A stretch of DNA of 64,000 bases from JAIESQ01 sp964495375 (GTDB taxonomy: Bacteria; Planctomycetota; Planctomycetia; Pirellulales; JAEUIK01). Positions 42,678 through 52,144 of the stretch are shown here, piece by piece. The stretch lies in NCBI GenBank assembly GCA_964495375.1, contig CAZBWM010000001.1:154818-218817 (forward strand), written 5' to 3'. How positions within the stretch are numbered: the first letter of the stretch is position 1; each line of letters begins with the position of its first letter. Position numbers and translations under genes: made by a program. The notes beneath the pieces were generated by a model that saw only the letters and a program-made list of their open reading frames with translations, did not search any database and was not told the origin of the DNA.

Positions 42678-43196
42678 CTATCGAGCCAAGCATCGCTCGT
42701 AACACAGCAGACCCACGAGGGTCTTGGCGTCTTCAATGCGGCCGTCGGCGACCATCGCGAGCGCTTCCTCGCGCGTGACGATGTGGGGCGCGACGATTTC
42801 GCCCGCATCGAGCGCAGGCTTCCCCGGTTGCAGCCCCCGCGCCAGAAACAGGTACATCCGCTCGTTGAGAATGCCGGGTGACATCCAGAACTCGCGCAGC
42901 GGCTCGATGCTGGCGGCGACGTATCCGGTTTCTTCTTCGAGTTCGCGCGTGGCCGTGGCCAGCGGTGCTTCACCGGGCTCGAGCGTGCCGGCCGGCAGTT
43001 CGTACAACTCGCGGCCCACCGCGGGTCGGAAGTTGCGAATTAAGCAGATACGGCCGTCGTCGAACACCGGCAAGATCGTCACCGCGCCGGGGTGCAGCAC
43101 GACCGCGCGGCGGTGCAGGGCGCCATCGGGCGAGCGGTACGACCGCTCCACGACGTCGAAGCGCGCGGTCGATAGCAACGGGCGATCGTCGGACAT
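42678..43196 (-). CDS. Nudix hydrolase, ADP-ribose pyrophosphatase-like
   Basis: 172 residues from ATG 43196, nine bases after GGGAGA; an ATG three codons upstream touches the ribosome site and is less likely. The Nudix box is complete: GTLEPGEAPLATATRELEEE followed by TGY, with the preceding RNFRPAVGRELYELPAG typical of ADP-ribose pyrophosphatases. It hydrolyses nucleoside diphosphate-linked substrates to monophosphates using divalent metal in the cytoplasm. Terminal residues are AR-rich and unexceptional. Convergent with the pilin gene. Confidence 0.93.
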   Translation of the reverse strand: MSDDRPLLSTARFDVVERSYRSPDGALHRRAVVLHPGAVTILPVFDDGRICLIRNFRPAVGRELYELPAGTLEPGEAPLATATRELEEETGYVAASIEPLREFWMSPGILNERMYLFLARGLQPGKPALDAGEIVAPHIVTREEALAMVADGRIEDAKTLVGLLCYERCLAR

Positions 43197-43524
43197 GTTC
43201 GGCATTCTCCCGGACGTTCACGAACCTGATCCATCGCTGCCAAGGTGCCAGCGCGCACGTGACGTTTCAAGGCCGACCAATCTGGGCGCCGGACCCGTTC
43301 GGGGGGGACTGCGACCGGGACACCGCAGTGTGGCCCAGATGGCTTTCGCGAGAATTCCCGGGCGAAAAAACCCGCGGAATCGGCAGTTTCTGGCGAGCTA
43401 CCGCGCTCGATTTGCTTGCTCCTCGATCGAGTCGTCGTTAAGATGGACGAGGTTCCAACGAACCCGCGCCGCACGTTCTTTCAGGCGCCGCGTCTCAGGC
43501 GAATGTAGCAACCGCGTACAAGCC
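43197..43524. other. Divergent intergenic region, no feature seen
   Basis: 328 bases between the Nudix gene and the M50 protease gene. Long open frames exist here through GC bias, but the plus-strand one lacks a start near a ribosome site and reads as Arg/Pro-rich noise. Confidence 0.5.
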
Positions 43525-44553
43525 ATGCGCGACTTTTTAAGCTGGAACTTCTATCTCGGGCCGGTGCGCGGCGTTCAAGTTCGTCTGCACGTATTTTTTC
43601 TGCTGCTGGCGGTGCTGATTCTCGCCGGCCCGCCCGAGCCGGATGTGGTGACCTTTGGTTACCGGGTCGCTTGCGTGACCGTGCTGCTGTTGGCGGTGGT
43701 GTGCCACGAATTGGGTCACTGTTTCGCCTCGCACAAGCTGGGCTATGGCCCAAAGCGTGTCATCCTGTGGCCCTTCGGCGGCCTGGAGCCGTGCCCTTGC
43801 GAGCACGATCCGCAGCACGAGTGGGCGACAGCGGCCGCGGGCATGCTGGCGAATTTTCTGATCTGCCTGATTACCTTCGCCTCGCTGCTGGCCGCGCGCA
43901 AGCTGGAGCTGATCAGCCTGAATCCGCTGGCCCCGCCCCCGCCGGGGGAGATGACCTGGGAGCTGCTGTTTGGGCTTGTCTTCTGGTTCAATTGGATGCT
44001 GGTGCTCGTGAACCTGCTGCCGGCGTTTCCGCTCGATGGGGCGCAAGTGTTGCGCGCCATGCTGTGGCCGCACTTCGGCTATCGAACGGCGAAGCTGCAA
44101 GTGGCCTGGTTCGCGAAGATCACGGCGATCGTGCTGGCAGTCGTCGCCCTGGTGCTCTACGACCAGGCAGATCAGTATCGCTTTGCGACGGTCCCGCTGC
44201 TGGTGCTGGCGATTTTCTTGTACTTCGCAGCCCGACAAGAGGCCGAGCGCTTGCAGGATCACGACGGAGAAGAGGGTCTGTTCGGCTACGATTTCTCGCA
44301 AGGCTATACGAGCCTGGAGCGTGCTGTCGAGCCGAAGCATAAGCGCCCGCGGCTGGCCCCGCTCTGGCACTGGCTCGAAGAGCGGCGCGAGAGCCGGCTT
44401 CGCAGGCAGCAAGAAATTGAAGAGCAGGAAGACGCCCGCATGGACGATGTGTTGGCGCAACTGCACCGCTACGGGCTCGAGGGGCTTTCGAGTGATGACC
44501 GCGCACTGTTGGATCGCGTGAGTGCCCGTTATCGCAGTCGACTGCAGAGCTAG
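43525..44553 (+). CDS. M50 site-2 protease homologue
   Basis: 342 residues from ATG 43525. HELGH (61-65) is the zinc-binding catalytic motif in the third hydrophobic segment, and LLPAFPLDGAQVLRA (LDG 170-172) is the second motif, supplying the third metal ligand. Five or six membrane helices follow the SpoIVFB-like layout. The cytoplasmic tail (about 255-342) ends in a charged domain, LAQLHRYGLEGLSSDDRALLDRVS, similar to the tail often found on rhomboid-type proteins. It cleaves transmembrane substrates in regulated intramembrane proteolysis; no sigma factor or anti-sigma gene is adjacent. Confidence 0.93.
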   Translation: MRDFLSWNFYLGPVRGVQVRLHVFFLLLAVLILAGPPEPDVVTFGYRVACVTVLLLAVVCHELGHCFASHKLGYGPKRVILWPFGGLEPCPCEHDPQHEWATAAAGMLANFLICLITFASLLAARKLELISLNPLAPPPPGEMTWELLFGLVFWFNWMLVLVNLLPAFPLDGAQVLRAMLWPHFGYRTAKLQVAWFAKITAIVLAVVALVLYDQADQYRFATVPLLVLAIFLYFAARQEAERLQDHDGEEGLFGYDFSQGYTSLERAVEPKHKRPRLAPLWHWLEERRESRLRRQQEIEEQEDARMDDVLAQLHRYGLEGLSSDDRALLDRVSARYRSRLQS

Positions 44554-44898
44554 AGGTAGTCGTTTTTCTGCGGTCGTAAGGCGATGCTGCCCGTCGCCAG
44601 TCGCCCAGCGAATTGCACGCAAATTCGGTGCGAATTGTGCGCGACAGTCTTGCGGCAGTCCTTACACACAACCCGTTAGGGTTATCGTAACTACCGCGAC
44701 CGAGCGCGCTTTCGTTGCGATCCGCCTCTCGATCCGTCCGGCTGCTTCGCCGCGGTTCTTCCGAGCTGCCGCGTGCTGCGGCCCGGGGCCACATTTCTGG
44801 CGACGCGCGCCCCAGAGTCGTAGGTTTCGCAAGAGCCGAAATCCCGCGACCTGACTGGCAAGGCAGCGCGATCCTTCCGAAGGCGATACTGAGGTCCC
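44554..44898. other. Intergenic region, no feature seen
   Basis: 345 bases between co-directional genes. An AT-richer patch at 44655-44695 may contain the promoter of the HD-GYP gene, but I cannot assign elements. Confidence 0.45.
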
Positions 44899-46620
44899 AT
44901 GACGATTACCCTGCCAAGCGTGCCAGAGACCACCGCGACCTTGCCGGCTATGGCGATCCTCCGCCCGTTGACCCCCGTCGAGCCCGACTGGTTGGCCTCG
45001 CTCAATGAGTGGTTTGGCGCTTCGTTCGCGTCGGCCGACGGTCAGTGGTATCGCATCCCGAGCGGCGCCGCTTGGCGCTCGATGCCAGTCGAGGCGCTGA
45101 ACCAGTTGGCGGCGACGTTCGTCGAGCGCGGGCGACCGGAGATTTTCGCCGAGGCCGACCCCGTGGTGTGGCTCGCGATTCCGCGGTGCGAACCGACCGC
45201 GGCCGGCACGCTGGCGATTGCGCCCTTCGTTACCCGCCCCCTGCAGCTAGGGGACGACGTCGAGGGGGCCGCGGCGCTGGTCGGCATGTCACCGGCGGAG
45301 TTCCGCGACTGGGCGCGCTCGCAAGCGACGTGGCCGAGCGAAACTCTCCTGCGCATGGCCGCACTGGCCACGGCGCGCTTGCAGGATCGCGCGAGCGTGC
45401 AGCGTTTCCAACAAGAGACGATTCGACTGACCAATCAATTGTCGACGGCCTACGAAGAGGTTTGCCTGCTCTATAACCTGATTCAGAGTTTGCGGCTGTC
45501 GACCGATCCGGCATCGATCGGCGAGCTCGCGCTCAAGGGAGTGCTCGGGGCGCTACCGGGTCGCGGGCTGGCCCTCAAGCTGCTGTTGCCCGATGCCGTT
45601 TTGGATGATGTCGCTCAGACGGACCCGGCCGACACGGCCTATCGATCGTGGACCACGGCCGGGCACTGTCCGTTGGACGAGCGCGAATTCGCCCAGTTGC
45701 TCGAGCACGTCAACGCCGACTGGCGGCAAGGGGCCCGGCTACTCACGCTGGCCGACACTCAGCAGCCGGGCTGGCCGTTCCCGCACGTTCGCGAGCTGGC
45801 GATCGTACCGCTGGCATCGTCGGGTCAGTTGCTCGGCTGGCTGGCCGCTTTCAATCACACGGCAGGGCGCGCGTTCGGCGCGGTCGAAGCCAACATGCTG
45901 GCATCGGTGGCGACGATCCTTGCTGTGCACTTTGAAAACTTGCAACTGTATCGCGAGCAATCGGATTTGTTTGCCGGCATCGTACACGCCCTGACGTCGG
46001 CCATCGACGCCAAGGACGCTTACACCTGCGGTCACAGCGATCGCGTCGCGCGGATCGCCGTGCGCCTGGGCCAGGAGCTCGGGTGCGACACCACGACCAT
46101 CAAGACACTTTATTTGTCGGGGTTGTTGCACGACATCGGCAAGATTGGCGTCAACGACGATGTACTGCGAAAGCCTGGCACGCTGACTCCCGAGGAGTTC
46201 GCCCACATCAAGCTGCACCCTGAAATCGGCTACCGGATTCTCGTCGACCTGAAGAACCTGCAACACGTGTTACCGGCCGTGCGTCACCATCACGAGGCCT
46301 GGAGCGGCCAAGGTTATCCACTGGGCCTGGCCGGCGAGGCCATTCCGTTCACCGCACGCGTCATCGCCGTGGCGGACGCCTACGATGCGATGTTCAGCAA
46401 TCGCCCTTATCGACCCGGTTTGCCCGACGCCAAGGTGCTGAGCATCCTGAGCGACGGGGCCGGCCATCAATGGGACGCCACGGTCGTCGACGCATTGCTG
46501 CGGGCGATCGATGATGTGCGCCGGATCGTCGCCGAGGACTGGTCCGAAGCCACGCTGCTGGTCACGGCCGGCGAGCCGGTTGATCCGTTGACGAACGTGC
46601 CCATTCCGGCGATACCGTAG
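44899..46620 (+). CDS. GAF and HD-GYP domain protein, probable c-di-GMP phosphodiesterase
   Basis: 573 residues. The C-terminal HD-GYP domain has HSDRVAR (His 379), LLHDIGKIGV (HD at 411-412), HHEAWSGQGYPLGLAGEAIP (about 463-482) and VADAYDAMFSNRPYRPGLP, all ligand and signature positions intact. It should hydrolyse c-di-GMP to GMP. A GAF-like sensor occupies about 180-350 (LSTDPASIGELALKGVLG, AIVPLASSGQLLGWLAAFNH). An N-terminal region of about 160 residues is unassigned. GAGG sits a few bases before the ATG. No diguanylate cyclase or regulator gene is adjacent, so the input signal is unknown. Confidence 0.94.
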   Translation: MTITLPSVPETTATLPAMAILRPLTPVEPDWLASLNEWFGASFASADGQWYRIPSGAAWRSMPVEALNQLAATFVERGRPEIFAEADPVVWLAIPRCEPTAAGTLAIAPFVTRPLQLGDDVEGAAALVGMSPAEFRDWARSQATWPSETLLRMAALATARLQDRASVQRFQQETIRLTNQLSTAYEEVCLLYNLIQSLRLSTDPASIGELALKGVLGALPGRGLALKLLLPDAVLDDVAQTDPADTAYRSWTTAGHCPLDEREFAQLLEHVNADWRQGARLLTLADTQQPGWPFPHVRELAIVPLASSGQLLGWLAAFNHTAGRAFGAVEANMLASVATILAVHFENLQLYREQSDLFAGIVHALTSAIDAKDAYTCGHSDRVARIAVRLGQELGCDTTTIKTLYLSGLLHDIGKIGVNDDVLRKPGTLTPEEFAHIKLHPEIGYRILVDLKNLQHVLPAVRHHHEAWSGQGYPLGLAGEAIPFTARVIAVADAYDAMFSNRPYRPGLPDAKVLSILSDGAGHQWDATVVDALLRAIDDVRRIVAEDWSEATLLVTAGEPVDPLTNVPIPAIP

Positions 46621-46697
46621 GGCACAGGCGGCACGAGCAAGCATTGCCAAATCGCGCGCACCGCAGGTGGTGGGTCAGTCTGGTCAACGGCAACGCT

Positions 46698-46776
46698 CGA
46701 ACGGTGTCAGGAACCGATTCTATTGGAAGCCAACCATTGGTGACCTGACGCTTGAATCGGTTCCTGACACCGTTCG
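46698..46776. repeat. Palindromic repeat, family B (perfect 23-bp arms)
   Basis: Arms 46698-46720 (CGAACGGTGTCAGGAACCGATTC is 23 bases; only its start CGAACGGTGTCAGGAACC is given here as the key) and 46754-46776 pair perfectly around a 33-base loop containing CATTGGTGA. It lies about 80 bases downstream of the HD-GYP gene. Confidence 0.95.
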
Positions 46777-46846
46777 GATGTCGGCTCCAATCAGACCGAC
46801 ACACTACCGCACCGCAGAATCCATTGCCCCGCTGATTTCACCCCCC

Positions 46847-47338
46847 ATGGCCCGACAGTCGCACGATCGCGAGGATTTGCTGGCCGAGGCCACGGCCCTG
46901 GTGCGCCGCGTCGAAGTGACGTGGTCAAGCGGCCCCCGGCGCGAAGCGATCGTGTGCGGCTTTCGCGCCAATGGTTGCGCGAGCGTCTACTTCTCGGCCG
47001 ATTGGGTGCTGCACTTCGATTCGCAGAACCGGTTGCGGCGTGCGTATCTCGACGACTTGCTGATCGTGGCTGAGGCCGGCCATTTGGCGTCGCTGCGTCG
47101 ACGTCGCACGGCCGACGAAGTGCAGCTCGCGCGGCACGAGCTAACGCCCGACGAATCCGCGGCACTAGTGGCCGAAGCGCGCGAGCGCTTGCAAGAGCTG
47201 CGGGCGGGACTGGAAAGCGGCGCAGCGGTCTGCGAGCGTCAGGTGTGGCCCGAGGGCGAACCCCGCGCCGATATCCTGGCGTGGATCGACTCGCTGAGCG
47301 AACCGCTGGAGATTGCCAACGCGCCGCACGCCCGCTAG
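46847..47338 (+). CDS. Hypothetical soluble protein
   Basis: 163 residues from ATG 46847; the open frame begins earlier but crosses the family B palindrome. An N-terminal alpha/beta segment (VEVTWSSGPRREAIVCGFRANGCASVYFSADWV) contains two Cys, and the rest is Arg-rich helix (TADEVQLARHELTPDESAALVAEARERLQELR). I do not recognise a family. No clear ribosome site. It follows the HD-GYP gene by 226 bases on the same strand. Confidence 0.6.
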   Translation: MARQSHDREDLLAEATALVRRVEVTWSSGPRREAIVCGFRANGCASVYFSADWVLHFDSQNRLRRAYLDDLLIVAEAGHLASLRRRRTADEVQLARHELTPDESAALVAEARERLQELRAGLESGAAVCERQVWPEGEPRADILAWIDSLSEPLEIANAPHAR

Positions 47339-47449
47339 CCACGACGTCTTCCCGGCCAGGGCCGTCTTGGCCTTGGACGGCATTGCCAGAATTGCCCTGG
47401 CAGGGAAAACTCCCCAGTCAATCGACTTACATCGATTTCCGTCCGCCGG

Positions 47450-49069
47450 TTACTCGGCAGTCGGCGTGGCGTCGTCGCCGGCAGGCTGGTCTTTCGTCGG
47501 CTGCAACTGCGCTTCTTGGTCGTGCAGGTCGATGATCTGCTGGAGCGGGAAGTTCTCGGGGAAGGTCGTATCAAGCTGCTTCAGGCAGGCGCGATACTTG
47601 CGGATATCGATGACCATCTGCTCACCGGTGATGCCGTCCTCGATCAGGCGCTGGTACTTCTTGACCCCGCCGACTTCCTTGTTGAGCAAATCGGCCCACT
47701 TTTGAAAGCCCGCCAGGTAGAGTCCCGCGGCCTTCTCGAGCTCCACTTCGCGATGCGCAGCAATGGCTTGATAGAGCAGTTCGTGCGCCTCGAGCGCCTC
47801 GGGTTCCTGCTCGGCCTCGCAACGCAGATGCCAGTAACCGTAATTGACCGTCGTGCGGTGGAACTCGACTTCGGCCTTCCAGGCTTCGTAATTCGTCGCG
47901 TCGACGGCGAGCTTCAGCGCTTCGTTGCGCTGGGGGCCTGGGTCGAGCGCCTCGGCCACGTTGACGTGCGTGACGCCAAGCTTTTGGAAGGCCCGCGAGG
48001 CCAGCTCGTTCTGGGCGGCAGTACGCTGCGCGAAATTTGCTTCGAGGGCCGCGCGTTCTTCGGGCGACAAGCTCGCCATGCGTTCGGCTTGCAAACGCTC
48101 ACGCACGCCGGGGGCCAACTCCGCGAGCCGGGCGAGCAATTCGTTGACGCGGTCGATGTAAAACTGATAGTTGGCTTCCCCCAATTTCACCGTGTTGCTG
48201 CCGGTGCCGACCGGGATATCGCGCTCGCCGTAAGCGTCCCAATCTTGCTCGGCCTCGGCCCAGGCGGCGCGGGCCACGCCACCGAAAGTCCCCTCTTCTT
48301 CGATCGTCGAGGCATAGTAGAGCTGGCACAAGGGGGCCTCGGACAGGTACATGAGCGGCGAGGCTTCCTGGGTTTCCATGCTCCCCTTCGGTTGCCGGCC
48401 GGTGTCTTCGATCACCTTGACGCAGCGCTCGAACCACTCTTTGCCGACGCGCCAGCTATCGCGCTCCGACATGGGCCGGGCACCGTGAAAGTCGTCGTCG
48501 GCACGAAACAGCTTGCGAAACTGGACGTGTTCGTCCGATTGCCCCATCTTGCGCGAGATCACGCGGCCAATTTCGCGCAACAGCGTCGGCTCGTCGCGAT
48601 TGTACTCGAGACCTTCCTGCGTGAAGCGGATGCCGCGGATCACCCAAAAGTAGCGATCGCGGTAGTCGTCGAAATCGACCGAGACGTTGTAGGAGAGATT
48701 CCAGCCCTGAAAGATCCAGACGCGGATGAAGTTCGGCTGCAGCTTGGTGATTTGCTCAAGCGTGGCCGACAGGTTGGTGAAGTCCTTGATTTTCTGATAG
48801 TGCAGGGCCTTGCCCCAGAGCAAGTTGGCGGCCGGCCCGCGCATACCGAGCGTGGCCAGTTTCATCGTCTCGCTGACAGGGTCGATTTCGCCGAGCCGCG
48901 CCTGGCTCAGGCTGTAGTCGTCGCGCAGTTGGGCGAGCTTGCCCCCAGGTTGCCGTGCGCCGCCAACTTCGACCGAGGCCGGCTGGCTCAGCCAGGAGAG
49001 AGGCAGCAACAACCCGGCCAGCACGGCCAGATAAACGATCTTGCGAATGAACTGCTGGCGACCTCTCAC
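47450..49069 (-). CDS. Membrane-anchored helical protein encoded with an ABC system
   Basis: 539 residues. One N-terminal helix (IRKIVYLAVLAGLLLPLSWLS, 8-28) anchors a large, almost entirely helical soluble domain with TPR-like spacing (NLLWGKALHYQKIKDFTNLSATLEQITKL, FIRVWIFQGWNLSYNVSVDFDDYRDRYFWVIRGI). The family appears lineage-restricted; I cannot assign an activity. Its ATG overlaps the stop of the ABC-2 permease by four bases, so all three genes of the operon (ATPase, permease, this) are translationally coupled. It may be the substrate-handling or scaffold subunit of that transporter. Confidence 0.8.
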   Translation of the reverse strand: MRGRQQFIRKIVYLAVLAGLLLPLSWLSQPASVEVGGARQPGGKLAQLRDDYSLSQARLGEIDPVSETMKLATLGMRGPAANLLWGKALHYQKIKDFTNLSATLEQITKLQPNFIRVWIFQGWNLSYNVSVDFDDYRDRYFWVIRGIRFTQEGLEYNRDEPTLLREIGRVISRKMGQSDEHVQFRKLFRADDDFHGARPMSERDSWRVGKEWFERCVKVIEDTGRQPKGSMETQEASPLMYLSEAPLCQLYYASTIEEEGTFGGVARAAWAEAEQDWDAYGERDIPVGTGSNTVKLGEANYQFYIDRVNELLARLAELAPGVRERLQAERMASLSPEERAALEANFAQRTAAQNELASRAFQKLGVTHVNVAEALDPGPQRNEALKLAVDATNYEAWKAEVEFHRTTVNYGYWHLRCEAEQEPEALEAHELLYQAIAAHREVELEKAAGLYLAGFQKWADLLNKEVGGVKKYQRLIEDGITGEQMVIDIRKYRACLKQLDTTFPENFPLQQIIDLHDQEAQLQPTKDQPAGDDATPTAE

Positions 49070-50859
49070 CGAGCCACCTCACGCGTGCGAAACATCAGGT
49101 AGCCGGCGACAAACACCGGCACGATAAAGGCCAAAGCCGAAACGCCATGTTCGAGGACGCGCGCCGCCGGGATATCAAACCCGTCGGCCACGAACGACGA
49201 ATCGCTCAGCGCGCCAAAGTCGGGCAGTACGTGCGTCAACCGCGTAAAAATCCAGCGCAGCGCGTCGTCCAGCATCGTCATCACGTTGCGCTGCGTCCCC
49301 TCTTCAAACTTCGTCGTCTGATTCATGCGGGTGAACAGCCGCACGATCTGCTCGACGGGCCCACCGCCGACCATCTCTGGCGACGCCAGCTCGCGGATGT
49401 AGTCCAGTTTGTAACCACCCAAAAGGGTGCCGATCGTGGCTAACAGCGCCACGGGCAGGTTCAGAAACGTGCTGAACATCACGCCCACGGCCGTCAGCAT
49501 CAGCATTTGAAACCAGATTCCCAGGTAACACTTGATGTAGTTGAGCGTAAACGAGCCGTCACGGGCACGAACGTATACGTCGGGCTGCGCCATCCCGAAG
49601 TACTGGCTCGGCGTGATGCACTGCAACTCGATCTCGACGGCCCCCGCGGGGGTGATCAAGTCCTTAAACAAGTCGAGTGGCTGTCCCTCGGGGTCGAACA
49701 ACTTGCGCGGAATGAACTGCGAATCGGTCGTGAACTCACGGGCCGGAAAGCTTCGTTCGGCGCTGACGACCCCGGTTTCGGGATTGCGTAGCCGGAGCCC
49801 GCCTTGCACGGCGCTGACGATATCCCCCTTGTAAGTACGGAAGACGCGGATCGTTAGTTCCAGGGGCAATCCGTCCGGAAAATCTCGCTCGCGCAGCCCC
49901 TCGAACCGCCAGATGGCCGTGGCCAGGGTCCCCCCCTCGATGTAGCTGCGATAGGCCCATTCTTCGCCGACGCTGACCCCCTCGGCGGCATCGGCCCCCG
50001 CTCGATCTTTAAAGTGCAATTTTCCCCAGATGGGCACACGGGCCTGTAGCCAGCCTTGTGGCGGGCCGACGACGTACTTGGCGGCCTCACCTTCTCCCTC
50101 GACGCGTACCTCGTGCCAGTGCCCCTGGGCGGGGGTCGTGCGGCCGTGGCCTTGGTTGTCGACGTCGAAGTTGTGGTCATGGCGGCGCGTGGATTCGGTG
50201 ACGCCGGTTTTACCCGTGGTGCCGCCGCCGTCGGAGACGCTCTCGACCTTGGATGCCAGAATCTCATGCGTATGCGTCAAGCCGCGCATGACCACCACGT
50301 AACCGACGAGCGCAAAGAAGACGAGCATCGCGGTGCCGACCATCCAGAAGCCGAGCATGCGCCCCAACACGAGCTCGCTGGCGCGCACCGGCTTGGTCAC
50401 GATCGTGAAGATGGTCCGCTGCGTCAAATCGGCCGGAATACTGGCCACGCTGAGCACTAGCGCCAAGAGCAGCAGCAGCCCGCGCGACATTTCGAGCACA
50501 AACGCCAGATAGAGCCGCGACGGATCGTTGCTCAACTCGTCGAGAAACCAGGCGCCGAACAACAGCAACAAGCTGAACAGTACGAAGGCCATGAGCACCC
50601 AACGGTGCAGGGCTTCGCGCCGCGCCAGCCAGGCCAGCGCCAACACGCGGCGCGGCGAGATGCGGGTGAGATCGACGATCGTCGTCCAGATGCCGCGCCC
50701 CACGGTGCGCACCGCGTCGACCGGTCCGTAGCGCACGGCGCGCACCAACAACGCCAGGAGCAATCCCAGCACAGTCAACCCCAGGACGACCTTCCACCAT
50801 TCATCGGCGGCGCCGGCCAGCCAGGGCAAAAACGGCATCGGCTCGGTTTCAAGAACCAT
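49066..50859 (-). CDS. ABC-2 type permease with large periplasmic domain
   Basis: 597 residues from ATG 50859, overlapping the end of the ATPase gene by 11 bases; ATG 50838 is an alternative. The first helices are near 25-45 and 83-105, followed by LYLAFVLEMSRGLLLLLALVLSVASIPADLTQRTIFTIVTKPVRASELVLGR, a pattern of ABC-2 permeases. A long region (about 200-440) is polar and beta rich, here predicted outside the membrane, before further helices (IWFQMLMLTAVGVMFSTFL). With the ATPase it forms an exporter; the cargo is unknown. Such a large extramembrane insert is unusual for the family. Confidence 0.85.
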   Translation of the reverse strand: MVLETEPMPFLPWLAGAADEWWKVVLGLTVLGLLLALLVRAVRYGPVDAVRTVGRGIWTTIVDLTRISPRRVLALAWLARREALHRWVLMAFVLFSLLLLFGAWFLDELSNDPSRLYLAFVLEMSRGLLLLLALVLSVASIPADLTQRTIFTIVTKPVRASELVLGRMLGFWMVGTAMLVFFALVGYVVVMRGLTHTHEILASKVESVSDGGGTTGKTGVTESTRRHDHNFDVDNQGHGRTTPAQGHWHEVRVEGEGEAAKYVVGPPQGWLQARVPIWGKLHFKDRAGADAAEGVSVGEEWAYRSYIEGGTLATAIWRFEGLRERDFPDGLPLELTIRVFRTYKGDIVSAVQGGLRLRNPETGVVSAERSFPAREFTTDSQFIPRKLFDPEGQPLDLFKDLITPAGAVEIELQCITPSQYFGMAQPDVYVRARDGSFTLNYIKCYLGIWFQMLMLTAVGVMFSTFLNLPVALLATIGTLLGGYKLDYIRELASPEMVGGGPVEQIVRLFTRMNQTTKFEEGTQRNVMTMLDDALRWIFTRLTHVLPDFGALSDSSFVADGFDIPAARVLEHGVSALAFIVPVFVAGYLMFRTREVAR

Positions 50860-51739
50860 GGGTACCCATCACGCGCCGTCCAGGATGCGCTTCGCTTTCC
50901 GTCACGATCTTCAAGAACAGCTCTTCGAGCGTCATGGTCGGGCTTTCCATGCTCACCAGCGTGCCGTGGTGGCGCCGGATTACCTCACCGATTTCCTGCT
51001 GTGCAGCGGGGCTCAGACCGGCCACGCGAAACTCGACTTCGTCTTGCACTTTCAGCAAGCTATCGACGCGGCCCAACTCCTTGAGCTCGCCCAGGTGCAA
51101 GATAGCGATGCGGTCGCAAACGTCCTCGACATCGGCCAACTGATGGCTCGACAGCACGACCGTTTTGCCCTGATTCTTCAGATCGAGAATCAGGTCTTTC
51201 ATTTCGCGGGTGCCGATCGGATCGAGGCCGCTGGTCGGTTCATCCAACAGCACCAGCTCGGGATCGTTGATCAGAGTTTGCGCCAGGCCCAAGCGGCGTG
51301 ACATGCCCTTGGAATACTCACGAAGTTGCCGGCGTTTCGCCCCGCTCAGCCCGACCAGCTCGATCAACTCGGCGGCCCGGCGGCGGCGGCGATGGGCCGG
51401 CATGTCGAACAACCGGCCGTAGAAATCGAGCGTCTCCTCGGCATTCAAGAAGCGATAGAGGTACGACTCCTCGGGGAGGTAGCCGATCCGTTCGTTCTTG
51501 GTGACATCGGTGGCCGGCTTGCCGAGCACCAGGGCCTCGCCCCCCGTGGGGAAAAGCAACCCCAGCAGCAGCTTCATCGTGGTGGTTTTGCCCGAGCCGT
51601 TGGGGCCCAGCAGGCCGAAGATCTCGCCGCGGCGGACTTCGAGGTCGAGCGCTTTGAGGGCCCGCACTTTTTGCCGCCCCCAGAAGTCGCGATAGACCTT
51701 GGAGAGGTTGCGTGTCTCGATAACGACATCGTCGGACAT
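50849..51739 (-). CDS. ABC transporter ATP-binding subunit
   Basis: 296 residues. Walker A GPNGSGKTTTM near residue 43, signature YSKGMSRRLGLAQ, Walker B ELVLLDEPTSGLDP and a switch His in LSSHQLADVEDV. The class (MKLLLGLLFPTGGEALVLGKP) is that of ABC-2 exporters. First gene of the operon with the permease and the 539-residue helical protein. The substrate is unknown. Confidence 0.95.
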   Translation of the reverse strand: MSDDVVIETRNLSKVYRDFWGRQKVRALKALDLEVRRGEIFGLLGPNGSGKTTTMKLLLGLLFPTGGEALVLGKPATDVTKNERIGYLPEESYLYRFLNAEETLDFYGRLFDMPAHRRRRRAAELIELVGLSGAKRRQLREYSKGMSRRLGLAQTLINDPELVLLDEPTSGLDPIGTREMKDLILDLKNQGKTVVLSSHQLADVEDVCDRIAILHLGELKELGRVDSLLKVQDEVEFRVAGLSPAAQQEIGEVIRRHHGTLVSMESPTMTLEELFLKIVTESEAHPGRRVMGTHGS

Positions 51740-52144
51740 GGCGACTCCTGGCGGCCGGGCACTGCGGCGAAGGCTGAGCGACGACTTAGTTTACGTTCAT
51801 CCCGGCGTGAGAGTTCTGGCTAAGTTTGCGGGGCCTAGGACATGGCGAAATGGCTTGGCGATCGGCTTTCGCCCCGGGAAGCCAATCGACCGATTTTGTT
51901 CGCCGGATGCCCGTCCTCGACGACCCGCAGGCAGTGCGCGAGGAATACGGCACCGCGCCGACCGTGATCGACGACTCTCGCGACGCGGGATCCCCCGACA
52001 GCCCGGCCCTTGGGGAGCAAATCTGGCAGACTGTTCCGGCACCCAACCCCAAGGAGCTTTGCATGATACGTTACGGGCTGGCCGGCGTTCAAGAGACGGG
52101 CAGCGAGGGGTAGTGTGTTAACAGTGCGTTGCTCCATGCCAGAC
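51740..52144. other. Intergenic region with one doubtful ORF
   Basis: 405 bases. A plus-strand frame from 51907 (MPVLDDPQAVREEYGTA) to 52113 has partly gene-like codon use but no ribosome site and no recognisable domain, so I do not call it. No palindrome or promoter was found. Confidence 0.4.

Noticed and set aside
42724..43524. N-terminal extension of the M50 protease frame
   Set aside because: It runs antisense through the Nudix gene and reads as Arg/Ser-rich noise; the family start is at 43525.
51907..52113. Possible 68-residue ORF (MPVLDDPQAV)
   Set aside because: Codon use is partly gene-like, but there is no ribosome site or family match, so it is only mentioned in the region entry.
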